From Balanoglossus misakiensis (lineage: Eukaryota; Hemichordata), in the NCBI GenBank assembly GCA_040954595.2, contig CM082584.2, positions 5,456,001 through 5,520,000 of the forward strand: a DNA stretch of 64,000 nucleotides, read 5' to 3'. Position numbers and translations under genes: made by a program. Within the stretch, counting starts at the first letter, position 1; every line of letters begins with the position of its first letter. Under the pieces are notes generated by a model that did no database searches, was not told where the DNA came from, and was given only the letters and a program-made list of their open reading frames with translations. Below, in pieces: positions 1-12,096 of this stretch.

Positions 1-133
1 TCCCCAAACTAATAAACTCAACCCAGCCTTCAATTTGCACCAGTCCAAGACATCCGCCTGACGAGTGTAGACAGCTATGCAGCCTGCATGAAACAAATTT
101 GTAGCAGAAATGTGTGTGTTTATCCCAAGCAAT

Positions 134-698
134 CATGTATGTATGTATGTATGTATGTATGTATGTATGTATGTATGTATGTATGTATGTATGTATGTAT
201 GTATGTATGTATGTATGTATGTATGTATGTATGTATGTATGTATGTATGTATGTATGTATGTATGTATGTATGTATGTATGTATGTATGTATGTATGTAT
301 GTATGTATGTATGTATGTATGTATGTATGTATGTATGTATGTATGTATGTATGTATGTATGTATGTATGTATGTATGTATGTATGTATGTATGTATGTAT
401 GTATGTATGTATGTATGTATGTATGTATGTATGTATGTATGTATGTATGTATGTATGTATGTATGTATGTATGTATGTATGTATGTATGTATGTATGTAT
501 GTATGTATGTATGTATGTATGTATGTATGTATGTATGTATGTATGTATGTATGTATGTATGTATGTATGTATGTATGTATGTATGTATGTATGTATGTAT
601 GTATGTATGTACGTACGTACGTAAGTACGTACGTACGTACTTTCGTACTTTCGTATGTATGTATGTAACGTACGTACGTACGTATGTATGTATGTATG
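134..698. repeat. (ATGT)n microsatellite with degenerate ACGT-rich end
   Basis: About 475 bp of perfect ATGT tetranucleotide repeat runs to about 610, then decays into ACGT, ACTTTCGT and ATGT variants up to about 698. Long open frames across it (Met-Tyr-Val-Cys repeats on +, Ile-His-Thr-Tyr on -) are products of the repeat and not genes. It ends about 12 bp before the 3' splice site of the first exon at 710. Confidence 0.97.
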
Positions 699-709
699 TC
701 CATTTTCAG

Positions 710-3352
710 AAGCTTGTTTAAGTGAAAATGAGGAACACAAACGATGTTACTGCAGCGGCTGCCACTTGAAGCGAGGTGACGGTGACATATATAAAAGGGG
801 AGATCCACCTTCGGACTACGCAATACCGGTTGGCTGGGCACGCTTCCCTCTGGAGTGAGTTAACAGTGTTCCTTAATACCGCACCAGTGTAAATTAGTGT
901 ATTAAGAAATAACTTCTGCAGTGCATGTGTTCTCCACACAACATAAAAATCGGAAGACAACATAAACAAGATATGAACTGAATATGCTGACGTGTTTCTA
1001 GGTTGAAATCTGCAAATTTAAGCAACAAATTAGTTTCAAATTCAAATTTCTTTCGATCAAACTTATCTCTATTATCCATAAAAATCTTTATGTATAGTAA
1101 GTTTCACAAAATCAGTTCAATAACCCCCAATTCATAGTGATAGTTGTTCTTATTTGTTAAATATTCAAATCAGCATGCACCTAGTATTAGTCAACTGGTA
1201 AATGTTTTTTACAGAATTTAGAAATACAACACTAATAAGCAAGATCCTGAAATAAACTAATGAACATTGATTAAAAAATATATATTGTCGAAATAGTTTT
1301 ACATTACCTGGCAAGTTGCACCAGATTTATTGCAGTATCAGTGGATTTATGAGGCTAATTGCGATTCGTTAAATGTGCAAAATAGTCATTTATTTACACT
1401 ACACTGTAAAACTTTCATAACACAGCAAGATCTCGGTCATATCTATATTTGTAGCGAATTTCATGAAACATCGTGAGATAGCTAATTGTTCATGGTTTCA
1501 TCAAATTTGGAGCAGTAATTATCTGTATTTGAGCACTTGTTAGAACAATAATTTAAAATGCAAATCTGCAGTTTACTGATTATAAACTGACAGTCGTCAA
1601 TACGCAATAAAGTGCGAAGTTGCATATTTTTTAACTGCTTCTAATTATAATGATGTATTACTGAAATTACTGCATGTATTTTGATGAAACAGGGTACATA
1701 TATTGATCTGACAGAGTTCTGAGTGTACTGGGGGACATTTACCAGTGTCATGATAATTAGGTGCTGATTTGAATATTTAACGAATAAGTGCAATTAAAAC
1801 TATACATTAGTGGTTATTGAATAATTTTATGACACTTGCTAGAGATAACGATAGTCATGGATAATAGAGTTCATTTCGACTGAAAAAAATGTATATGATG
1901 ATAATGTATTGCTTAAATCTGTACATTTCATAGTACATTGTATACAGACGTGAACAATTACTCTTCCTCTATTTCACTTGATATAGTTTAGTTTAGTTTA
2001 GTTTAGTTAAATTTTTGTCAGCTAACAGAATCTACCTCGTAATTTTAAGTATAAACTCCTCATCAGATATCACGGTAGAACTTACCATTTGGCCACACCA
2101 GACATGTACCTCCCTTCATGTCACTCATGTATCTTTTCCACTGATTGTACCCAATAACCATGAACATTTCGCTGTGTCTTCATCTTGGCGGTTGTTATCG
2201 GCTTCTCAGCCGATATATGATTTGGACTTATTTTCTCCAGTGTACAGAAACACAAACTGAAAAGTCTGAAAGTAGATAAGTGGCATGTGGCATTTCATGG
2301 TACTAGTGTAGACAACGTCACTTCCATAATTGACAATGGATATCTTCTTATTCCTGGTAAGTCATTAAATCGCATCGTATCGTATCGTAACGTGTCGTAT
2401 CGTAATGTATCGCATTGCATTGTATGCCTGTGGAAATTTGGACACTCGGGCGACCCAGGAAGTCTTGTCGCAAATGAAAACTTCCTAATTTTAGGAATTC
2501 TTTAGAAGATTTTTTGGCGATATTTCATATGCAATCACGAAATTCTGTAAGCCTGCTTGTAATTCCCTGTAATATTGGCTGTACCACGATACTACTAAAT
2601 TGATTAAAATGTTTCCCTTACAGGAGACGTTGCCCTAGGAGGACGGAAACTGTCCGAACAGATTGGACACTTCAACGATGATTGGAAACCACCTGGTTTT
2701 GATACCAAGAAGATTTTTGTATCGCCAACGATAAAATATGCTGGTTTATATGCCCGTCCAATATGGTAAACAATTAGCTATGTAGGCCTGCATATCCATG
2801 AACATGTTGATGCTTGTAATGCGTAGAGCTTTTCGGCCAATCATAAAACAAATTCATACTAATAAATATATGTCAGTTTCAATGAATTCATGTCTTAGAG
2901 CGACGTCCACATGTGTGAGTCAGTTTTGTTTGCCCTCTGTCAATCGCTCAGACCGACTGGGTCTAGCTAATGCCGTCGGATGCAGTCTGTGAATATAAAA
3001 GAGCAGTACTGTGACCCCAATGATGCTAAGGTGTTTTTGGTAGAATATCCTTATGTTCACTCGAGTTTTTGCAATTTCCCAAAGCTTTCATCTTAAAAGG
3101 GCTTGATCCTCTATTTAAAAATAAACTTTGATTTCTCTCCTTAGCGTGGAACCAGACAGAGGGGATGAATACAGCGCAACTGTCGCTTTTCAAGTGTGGA
3201 TCCGACCGGGTTCGTACTCCAGAAGTGCGGAAACGATTGGCGCAAAGGGTCCCATCGACCATAATTACGACAATAAGTTCATCGAGTGGTCTACAAAAGA
3301 AAGAGCAGCCGTTGTGCCTTATGGATTACTTGTAAAAGTAGATTACCCCTAA
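710..3352 (+). CDS. 3' part of an uncharacterised gene with an ART/PARP-like C-terminal domain (possibly NEURL4-like)
   Basis: Four exons join in frame: 710-854, 2241-2356, 2624-2765 and 3145-3352 (stop TAA at 3350). All introns are GT-AG, and the split codons complete each other (GA+T, G+GA, TG+C). The 5' exons lie outside the window or left of the microsatellite. The product begins with a Cys-rich stretch (CYCSGCHLKRGDG), then YAIPVGWARFPL, then WHVAFHGTSVDNVTSIIDNG, and later KIFVSPTIKYAGLYARP, VAFQVWIRPGSY and IEWSTKERAAVVPYGLLVKV at the end. The FHGT motif followed by a Tyr-rich segment resembles the His and Tyr elements of ADP-ribosyltransferase folds. The whole region resembles what I remember of the neuralized-like protein 4 C-terminus, but that is from memory and unverified. 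Catalytic activity is not implied. It converges on TMEM59. Confidence 0.75.
2371..2420. repeat. (ATCGT)n-type degenerate pentanucleotide repeat
   Basis: A short run of ATCGT/AACGT/ATTGC units lies just inside the intron after the donor at 2357. It extends the upstream open frame artificially. Confidence 0.7.
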
Positions 3353-5828
3353 AACTGAGGATATTCATTTGACGTGTTTAAGGATGTACGATCAGTAAAA
3401 TTGAAAGTACTGTCATTTCCATTGTGGATATTTGGTTTCTCATTTGTCTGTATTTCAAGACAGACACTGGTACCTCGCATGAGCACCTTTCAGTTGACCC
3501 CTGACCTTGAACATTCTGGGTCAAGGTGAATAGGTCATGCCCATAACATCCTAGAATTTCTGTAAAATCTAACATTTCTCACACATAATTTTCTGCTATA
3601 TTTACATATAACATTATACAAACTATAAAACTTGTTTCATAATAGTCTGATATGTTTGCTCTTTGAAGATTATTATGCTTGTATCATGGATGTTGTTGGT
3701 AATGGGTAATTACCAAGGCAACCATCTGTGCATTTTCAGTTATACATGTACCATATGAGCCAGACCACAGATATGGTCAATTCGTACCATTTGAGGTGAA
3801 TGGGGCCAAAGTCACCCTTAAGATGTTTTTTAAAAGCCGAAAATCTCAATTTTTAAAATGATCTTAAGTAGCTTAGTATTGATGAAAACCGTTGCCATAG
3901 AAACAAACACCTGAATAATTAAGAACCTACAAGTATATATAGAGGCGAATTTTCTGGCTTAGGAAAATGTTTCGTATCGAATTTCATGCATGATATGTTA
4001 AAAATCCCAACTTTCACTCATCATGTGACCTTGACATTGATAACAAACTCAAACAGCAATTCTGAAATTCACTGAATATAGATGATTAAATTCGTTATTA
4101 TCTGTTTTCTCAGTGAAGCTCATGTGTATGTACATTCGACAATGTTGTTGCTAATAAAAGTATTCAAGTCTGACTTAAAAGCCTCTATTTCTGCATAATA
4201 TTTTGATGATTTTATTTCCAAACTTAGATTAAAACATACTAATAGGTATACATGAACATCTCATCGACACCCGATTATGACTGTATGTTGCAATTTGAAC
4301 ACGCTACATATTAAACCGGTGCCGCACCCATTTAATCAGCCTCCATACAAACAGTTATATTTACTGAAGAGTCAAAATTGACTGAAACAGTCTCTCTTGG
4401 TAAGTGCTCTAGGAAGCATAGGGTCTATGTAGGAAGGTTGTATAACGATGACAGAGTCTGTTTGTTGAAACGTGGCTTCAGAGACATCAAAGAATTTTTA
4501 ACACCTGGTTAATGAATGATTCTGAAGGGTGTTCAAACTACACCCCTGAAACAATGGGTATCAGGCTGAACTTAAGTCCACCCAGCCCTTGTGTAAAATT
4601 CTTATCTCTATCACAACCGCCGCTGTGACTGTCTTGTCAGGTTGGTACATGTTAACGGAAGAGAGAATGAAGAGGTCAACTTGGAGCACATACATTCAGA
4701 TAAGAAGATGCTTGGCAGCCAATTTACTCAGGCCATATCAGTTGGTAGTCTTTTCACATGTTTCTCTGTCACTCCCGAACAGAGAAGAAATGAACAAGTC
4801 TTAATTTCGTTCACATGTGCATTCCTCTATTTGAAGAGTTTTTAATACCAATAAACATTTAAATCAACTGTCCATGGAAGCATTCAATTGTTCTTGTCAG
4901 AGATCAGCTGTGATTGTATGTCTCTATGTCTCTAACAGCTAATCATGGCTATGAGTGAGACCGGGATGCCAGGAGAAAATTCAATGTGAAGAGGCATCCA
5001 AGCAAGTTGGTGTATCTGGCGTGGGATCGGTTATACATGCCGACACTGGTGTCGTAGCAGGTAAATATGATGCATGGTCATGCACAGGTTTTGTAGACTG
5101 TCAGCAGTCGCTCACGCCTACTTAATTTGTTTAATAAATTTGCGACGCAGGCACTATCATCAGAATCATATGCATGATTGACACACAGCATAAGTGGGAT
5201 GTTGAGAGCAAAGGTGCAAGCCTGTGCCAGCTGTACATGTATAAAAATAACTTCATATTTTATAGCATATAGTATGCGAAACAAAGGTCAAAACAGCACA
5301 AGTTGCTGTCGACAGTCTAAATTGGTGAAAAACAATATGGTTGTCCTGGATACCAGTGTACACAAGGCAAGTCTGTCCTAATTTTTTCAGGCCAACCTTG
5401 AAATTTTCTAAGCCACATTGGGAGTATAGCACAAAAATACCATAATATAGTTATATGTTTAAGGATGACCTAGCTAGAGAGAGAAATGTAGAACAATGTC
5501 ATAACCACCTTTATATGAAGTGTTATGAATGGCCTCATGACAGCTACAGCAAGACACACATTAGGAATCTAAAAGCTCAATTTTTAGCTGCACATTTACC
5601 CTAACTATTCAAGTATTAAATTTACCTACTCAACTTGTGTGGCAGCTGACAAGCAAGATGGGGTGTCCTCATGTTTCTCAAAGTACAGTCTAGCCATACT
5701 GGAAGTAATATCATTCTGTGTGCAGCTAGTGTAGTCACACAAGGTAGCACCATAGACCCTAGAGAAAGGTAGCACCGAGTTTTTAAGTAGCTCCAGGTTT
5801 TCCAGATTTCAATTAGAAATATTAACCA

Positions 5829-5882
5829 GGCCATTTTAGGAAAGTTCCTTGACTGGCCACTATAGAGACAGGTTTGACTGTA
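5829..5882 (-). mobile_element. Fragment of CAGTCAAACCTGTCTATA MITE family
   Basis: It contains GACTGGCCACTATAGAGACA followed by GGTTTGACTGTA, the right terminal inverted repeat of the family seen in longer copies at 8061, 40089 and 41376. Only one end is present. Confidence 0.7.
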
Positions 5883-6098
5883 CAATCACAAATGACTATT
5901 TCTCATTCAACTTCGCCAAAGGAATTTCTCTTGGGCAAACGAACTCCAACCTCAAGTTAGCACTGGTCAAAAATAGTTTCACCCAATCACTGAGCTCGTA
6001 TTAATTGTCCATGAGAGCCATATTACAATAGCCCATATAAGCATTGGGCATAAAAATTGAGATACAAATGTGAGCAGGATATGAGGCATAAATACTTC

Positions 6099-6126
6099 GG
6101 GGGGGGGGGGGGGGGGGGGGGGGGGG
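6099..6126. repeat. Poly-G homopolymer run
   Basis: About 28 consecutive G residues. The true length is likely to be unreliable in any assembly. Confidence 0.9.
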
Positions 6127-7703
6127 AAGATTGTATTAAACACTTCAGCACTTCAGTTGTATTACCAAATATCCCCTTTATTTGAATGCAAGACTCAAAA
6201 AACAGTTGTCACAATCTTAGAATACTTCTTTCCTTTACACTTCACGACAAATCAGTTTTACAAATGCTTTTTACTGTAAACCAAATACATATTTAGCTTT
6301 ACTAATATTAGTAGGTATTTACATAAAAAATGTCTAAAATTAAACTACTGTACGTGCATGATGGCCACAATTTATTCTGAAATTTATAACCAAAACAAAA
6401 CAAAATTGATAATACCATGATTTGAAGGGATAGATCAAAAGTTGAAGCGTGAGATTTTATAAGAAAGCTAGTATAGCAGATTATTGACATCAATTCCACC
6501 CCCCCCCCCCCATTGCCATCGCATATTTGATATTATTCAAATGGTTGTATACATTAAGACAAATTACATTAAGCTTCAGAAAAACATCACAAACTGACCA
6601 GCTGGGTACATCATCTTTCAGTCTTCTGCTTTACACTATAAATATTCCTGCCTATAAATTTCAGTTCGAATTTCCAAACAAATCTGTAAATTTACAGTAG
6701 TAAATATAGCAGGGCGAGACATTTATTTGTCTGAGAAATAGTTAAATGCAAAGAAATCAGAATGCCAGTACCGAGGGCAAAAATAACTCCATATGTCAGA
6801 ACTACGCCATGATTCAGAGGTTCAATGAAACGCCATTATCTTCAGAGAATATGTTAACACTATGGAATAGATAGTAAAACATGTTCCCATTAAAATTCAT
6901 AAAGCTCTCTTGGTACATGGACAAGTGAGTATGTCTTTAGAATGTTAGGTACAACTTTAAGCTTTTCACCCCCTGTTCGCTCTTCATTGTACATTGATTA
7001 GAAACTGCTCTTATCAAGTGTTCATGAGCATTGGTGCAGTTAAACTTTGGATTTTTATTGTAACTACGATTAACCCTCTCAGGCCTAAACTCGTACACCG
7101 AGTGCTAAGAATGAGTATATTACATTTACCAGTAACCCAGGCATGGAAGGCTTAACCCTTTGATCATTATGGTTTAGCCCAACCGCATTGTTCTCAATGA
7201 CAATGCCGGACCTCTTTATACAGGAAATGGTGGTGAAAGGATTAAAAGTTATCAAAACTGATCATTTAGCCATGTTGGTTGTCTCGTTTGAGTAAAATAT
7301 TGCTAAGCCCTGTGAAATGTGACTTTCATAGAGAAATCTGAAAAAGGACTTAAGTGTGATTACTAATAAAATGGAATTTTAGGTGGAAATACTTCAAATA
7401 TAGGTCCTTCCGAGAAATAACCCTTTCAAACTTGTCTTCCATCAAGATACTTTGTAAATTGGAATTGTTACATGATTGACAGCATCGGGTCGATTTTGTA
7501 TTCGCATAATCCTCACATGCGACAAGTATGCTTATACACATTAACCCCTGGAATCCCAAAACATGAAAAAGAGAGAGAAAATAATTTTCCCTTGTTGAAA
7601 AAAAATTGTCAATAAACCAAACAACAACATCTCATGCCACAGGCAAACACTATTCACCTGAAACCCTGCTTTGCACAGTGTTGGGAAAAGAGCCTCATGT
7701 AAG

Positions 7704-10700
7704 TTAGATCTTTGACTGTGTTTTCTCAATTTCAATTTTCAGAGGCAATGGTTCAACATCGTCATCAGGTGATGCTGGCTTGATGTATACTGGATACGGA
7801 TATTTCTCTTTGCAGTCATTCAAGTATTCCAAATCACCATATATACTCAGCTTCTGTAAAAGAACATATGTATACATTTACATGTATGTAAAGTAAAACA
7901 TGACCTGATAAACTGATCAAAATTACCAAATTCTTTTCCTGAATGTCAACTAAAATACTTGAGCAAAACGTTTGCACATACATGTACTTTTAAAAATTAA
8001 AATTTATGTACATGGAATTATCTTGCAGTCAAGTTTATGCATCAGATCATTTAACAGATAAACCTGTCAATAGTGGCCAGTCAAGGGACTTTCCTAAATA
8101 GACAGGTCAATTTATGTACACATAAATTGCACAGGGACTGCAATAAAGTGGCCACTATATAGAGGTGGCTGCCAACACAGGTTTGACTGTATACACCAGA
8201 ATTGTCAAATGACAATCCACACATAATGACTGGCTGTGAGTGTAACAGCACACAACAGTTCATTTGAGAGAATGTGAGAAACTCCAGAGATCTAGGGCCG
8301 GCCAAGGGCAGCAAGGCAGACAGACATGCATGCTGTTAGCCAGCCATGGCCAGTCAATAGGGGCAAGGCTTGTAATTCACTTCCTAGTATGTTTACCCAC
8401 AAAGGTAGTTCGTAAAAATAGTACATGTAGTGCATTACCTAACATTTTGAGACCCGAATTGATGCTCAACAGGATTTACAATTTTCATATGTAGCGTTTT
8501 TGTAGAGATCATCATGAGATGCATTCGAAATTCCCAATGGTGTTAGAGAATGTGGTGGACTAATTTTGTTGTACAAAGGGTGACGTACTGCAATGTGCAG
8601 GCTTTGTAAATGTTGGGATGCATTTAATCTAAATTACCACTGGGGGCGCTGTTTTGACCACTCAAAAATCCAATGGAATTGCCAGCACGAAAATAATTTC
8701 ACTGTATATGCTGGGTTTTGAGACCTCATATCAAAATCAGTGCAGTGTGTTTAGACTCACCTCTTTGCGTACTCTCTGATCTGGGGCGGTGACTGTAGTG
8801 GCACAACAAAGCCAAAGTAAAGCCATGGATGAAAGGAATATCGTCGCACTTAACACCCATCTTGGCAGACCGGATTTCTTGGAGACACAGGCTAGCCAGT
8901 CATTACCATCCTCATCATGCAACATCATAGCTGTTCCCTTATCACCATAGATAGTAGGGTCATCATTTTTTAAAGCTTGCAAGTTTGTTTCGATATCACG
9001 TAACATCTTGTCAGAACCAAACACTGTTAAAAGAAGAATATCAATAATCTCAGAAATCACATTGAAAATGTCATTCATACAGGCCTTGAGGATATATCAG
9101 TGTTTTCAAAATGAATCTTAAATTAGCAGATTATCATTAACGTGACATGTTTTCTGAGGGACACCATGGCATTTACGTGTATCAGAGTAATTGAATTATA
9201 CAAATTACATCAATGTTTGTTGACATGGATACTGTAGAAATGCATTGTTACCCCCAATACCAGATGCATAATTTCAATATTGTGCACCTACCATTATCAT
9301 TATCAGCCCAAGGACCGGAAGTAAATATCTGAGGTTGTGACTGGAACATATACATTTTACCATTGTCAGATTCCATGTACATAGACCAAGACCAGGACAC
9401 GTAGCTTTTTGCATTATCCATGAAATCATTGCAGAAGTGACGCACTAACATTATGGGTTCCAGAACATGGATTGGAGATGGTTCCATTGCAAGCTGGAAG
9501 AGAACACATTTCATGCTGACAGTTTGTTGGCAGGAAACCCCCTCTGACAGATTATTTAGCACCATCTTACAAAGAAATGCATTACCATATTAAGAGATAT
9601 GTACTCACTTTTTCTCTCCTCTGCTTTGCAACAGGAACTTGACTTTGACAACCCAGACTGCAAGCATATCTGTTGCCAGTTTTCAAGTAAGCTTCCTGAC
9701 ACGCTATTGCAATTGAGAGTAAGAAGGAGAAAAAATTAAAATGTGTCAATGACACTTCCAGTTTTTTATACGTCTTAGCTGTACCATGCATAATGTGTAA
9801 TCGATTTACATAAAACCCCATGAAGTTTTCCTCAGTTTTATGTCATCATATGCAAGTGTGCGTTTTTTTTTTTTTGTGAAGCCACATAACTTACACAGGA
9901 TTTTGAGCTCACCAGCCCTTTGGGCCAAAAGCATGACGATGTGTGGTTTGGTGAAAAACATGAGTGTTGTACAACAGAAAACTTCAAAGGATTATATACA
10001 TGTATTGATTGCATGATATTTTTCTTACTTTTTGATTGAACATGTAGGACAAAAACTTTTCAGTAACTTGCTAAAATATCCGAGCAGTAGAGTAACCTGA
10101 ACGATACCAGAGATAATTCAAGCAGTGTCTGTGTTTAGTTGATCATTCAAAGTTTCACTTAACATGCACAAAGCAAATAAAGTTGTTGAGCCAAAAAACA
10201 ACAACAACTCCATATTTACCTGCATTGCAATGATTATATGTCATGTTGAAATCCTCAGAATCTTCGACAAACTCCACAATAGAAAACATTCGACATCCTC
10301 TCTTGCAAGCAAACAGGTGCTCTGCCTGTAAAATGAATAATTTTGCCACAATGGTTAAAGTTACCAAGAATATTGTATGAAAATTCCATGTTGCTTTTGG
10401 AGCTGGATGGATCGCCCTCAAACAGAAAAGAAGCCCTAGAAATGCACTGGCTGCCAAGAGTCAATACTCTTTGATCACTCATTCAACGAGCTGGATCACT
10501 TTTCAAACTTTCTGTGAATGTCTGTCATGCACCTTTATATTTCCTGTGAATAATTTTCTTGCATCGCCAGTGACTTTGTAGAGTGTCATGTTTTAATTAT
10601 ATAATAATAGTAAGTGGACTCACTATTAAACAGGTATTTATTTTTGCAGCATGCATCTAGATCATATAGGACTTACAAGATCCAGAAATTTTGTCCATCA

Positions 10701-11970
10701 GGACAACCTACTAGTAATTCAAACTCTACAATACATGATATCAAGGAGCACGATGAAATCATGTTTAGTTTCAGGTCTATACATGTAACTCCCACTGTCG
10801 TCTCTCACACAACTATGAGCTTTGCCACTACACATTACAGAAACAGTACCACTCTGTTTGTTAGTAGTAGAAATGTAATCTGCATCAGGTGGTAACAGCT
10901 TGCAGCTCTCCCGACCTACCACTTAAAAATGAAGACGTCACACCAAAACAAAAAGCGTTCAGACACAGCAATTCTGCAAAATCAGTGTTCTATTATCAAT
11001 GAAGTTTGTATTAAATTTTAAGTTTTACATTAACATAACAATTTATGCCATATTTATTAAATGCGTTTAATTATTTGTAATGATTATTGAGATCCACATG
11101 TATGTATGTACCTTGTTGCTCCACTGGGTATTTTACCTGCGTGTGCTGTTGTTGAAATCAATTTTCCCCTTAGTCGCACTGCTTTTTATAGCGACAGAGC
11201 CAGACCTTTTTCTGTCTGTGCGCCTCAGTTGTGGAATTCATTACCCTCACATCTTGAGCATCTTCTACATTTGATAAAGTAGGGTTAAAAACTAGCTCTG
11301 GACTTATACCCAAACAGCGTATAAGTCCAGAGCTAGGTTAAAAACCTACCTTTTAAAATAATTTTATACACAATTCCCATTGTTTGACCCCGTTTAACTA
11401 CGCTTTAGCTGTTTTATTTCTCTTGTCACTTATAATTTTGAAATTTTACTTGATTGTAAAGCAGATTGAGACATACAATGAATTATGTAATGTGCTATAT
11501 AAGAATTAAACATTATGATTTTTCTCACATGGACTGTGGACGTATAAATACAAAGGCGTGTCCTGTTATTGTTATTATACTTGTGTAAACAAAACATCTT
11601 TAACACAACATTCAGAGCAAATTGCAATGCTTTGCACACACAGGCAGCAGAATCACACTGCCGGGTGGCCTGATCCAACCCGTAAATAAGAAATCCTTGC
11701 GTTATAAAACAGTGTACAATTGTTGACAATACAATGCAAATGTTCCCTTGAAAGTTGAAGAGGGGTTGTTATGAACATTGAACATGTTGAAAGATACAAA
11801 AATTACACAAAACAAACCTTCGGGTATGTATGAAGTGGGTAGGTCTGTTCACATGTTTCCATACAAGGTGACACGTCGTCTAATATGTTGTCGAAAACAT
11901 CTGAGGACTGTACACTCTTCGACAAAAATGTTGTCATGAACAGAGCTACACACACCAAATAAGTCGCCAT
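7704..11970 (-). CDS. TMEM59: TMEM59 (transmembrane protein 59), complete
   Basis: Six exons in transcript order: 11818-11970, 10220-10325, 9609-9703, 9292-9493, 8761-9023 and 7704-7853. They give 969 nt, 322 aa, close to the 323 aa of human TMEM59. All introns are GT-AG. The start has a signal peptide (MATYLVCVALFMTTFL). Diagnostic segments follow in order: CEQTYPLHTYPK, FACKRGCRMFSIVEFV, YACSLGCQSQVPVAKQRREK (Cys-rich lumenal repeats), FMDNAKSYVSWSWSMYMESD, a membrane span at about 241-263 ending LLWLCCATTVTA, and the cytoplasmic tail KLSIYGDLEYLND. In vertebrates TMEM59 is a type I protein of Golgi, late endosome and lysosome; it affects glycosylation and traffic and binds ATG16L1 through its tail to promote local autophagy. 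The conserved tail suggests the last role may hold here, which is inference. No defect is seen. Confidence 0.96.
8061..8193. mobile_element. CAGTCAAACCTGTCTATA-family MITE copy
   Basis: The left end AACCTGTCAATAGTGGCCAG and right end GGTTTGACTGTATA are inverted relative to each other, with shared internal text (GGACTGCAATAAAGTGGCC). It lies in the last intron of TMEM59. Non-autonomous, no coding capacity. Confidence 0.75.
11294..11334. repeat. Perfect 16-bp stem hairpin
   Basis: AGCTCTGGACTTATAC at 11294-11309 is exactly complementary to GTATAAGTCCAGAGCT at 11319-11334, with a 9-nt loop. It lies in TMEM59 intron 1. It may be a foldback MITE remnant; transcription as a small RNA is not shown. 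Confidence 0.8.
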
Positions 11971-11996
11971 CTTTGCCAATCCACAATATACTCAAC

Positions 11997-12013
11997 TCTC
12001 GCGTTACGCGAGA
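11997..12013. promoter_or_regulatory. TCTCGCG-TTA-CGCGAGA palindrome upstream of TMEM59
   Basis: A perfect 7+7 inverted repeat with a 3-nt spacer sits 26 bp upstream of the TMEM59 ATG. It resembles a split form of the TCTCGCGAGA promoter element of animal housekeeping genes. The placement fits a core promoter or 5' UTR; the function is inferred. Confidence 0.4.
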
Positions 12014-12055
12014 ATAGTCTTCGTCACGTTCCTACGAGACTTGTGGGACCAAGTC

Positions 12056-12096
12056 TGATCCCCTGTCTCATTCCCGCCGCTGGCTGCGCTATGCTT
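12056..12096 (-). promoter_or_regulatory. 41-bp motif shared with the SLC35D upstream region
   Basis: By eye, 34 of 41 positions match 45443-45483, including the unbroken core CCGCTGGCTGCGCTA. It starts 85 nt upstream of the TMEM59 ATG; the other copy starts 82 nt upstream of the SLC35D ATG, in the same orientation relative to the gene. It could be a core-promoter element or a dispersed repeat. Confidence 0.45.

Larger units (their letters stand above)
3353..7703. other. Intergenic region between two convergent genes; no secure gene
   Basis: This 4.3 kb holds the 3' flanks of the ART-like gene (+) and TMEM59 (-). I see a poly-G run at 6099-6126, a poly-C run near 6499-6510, and a partial TA-type MITE at 5829-5882. 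Around 4640-5062 there are gene-like open stretches, one ending at a plausible donor at 5062, that I could not join into a model. Nothing else is recognisable. Confidence 0.6.

Noticed and set aside
88-740. Overlapping open frames of about 180-206 aa on both strands
   Set aside because: They translate the ATGT microsatellite; a 4-bp repeat without stops stays open in every frame.
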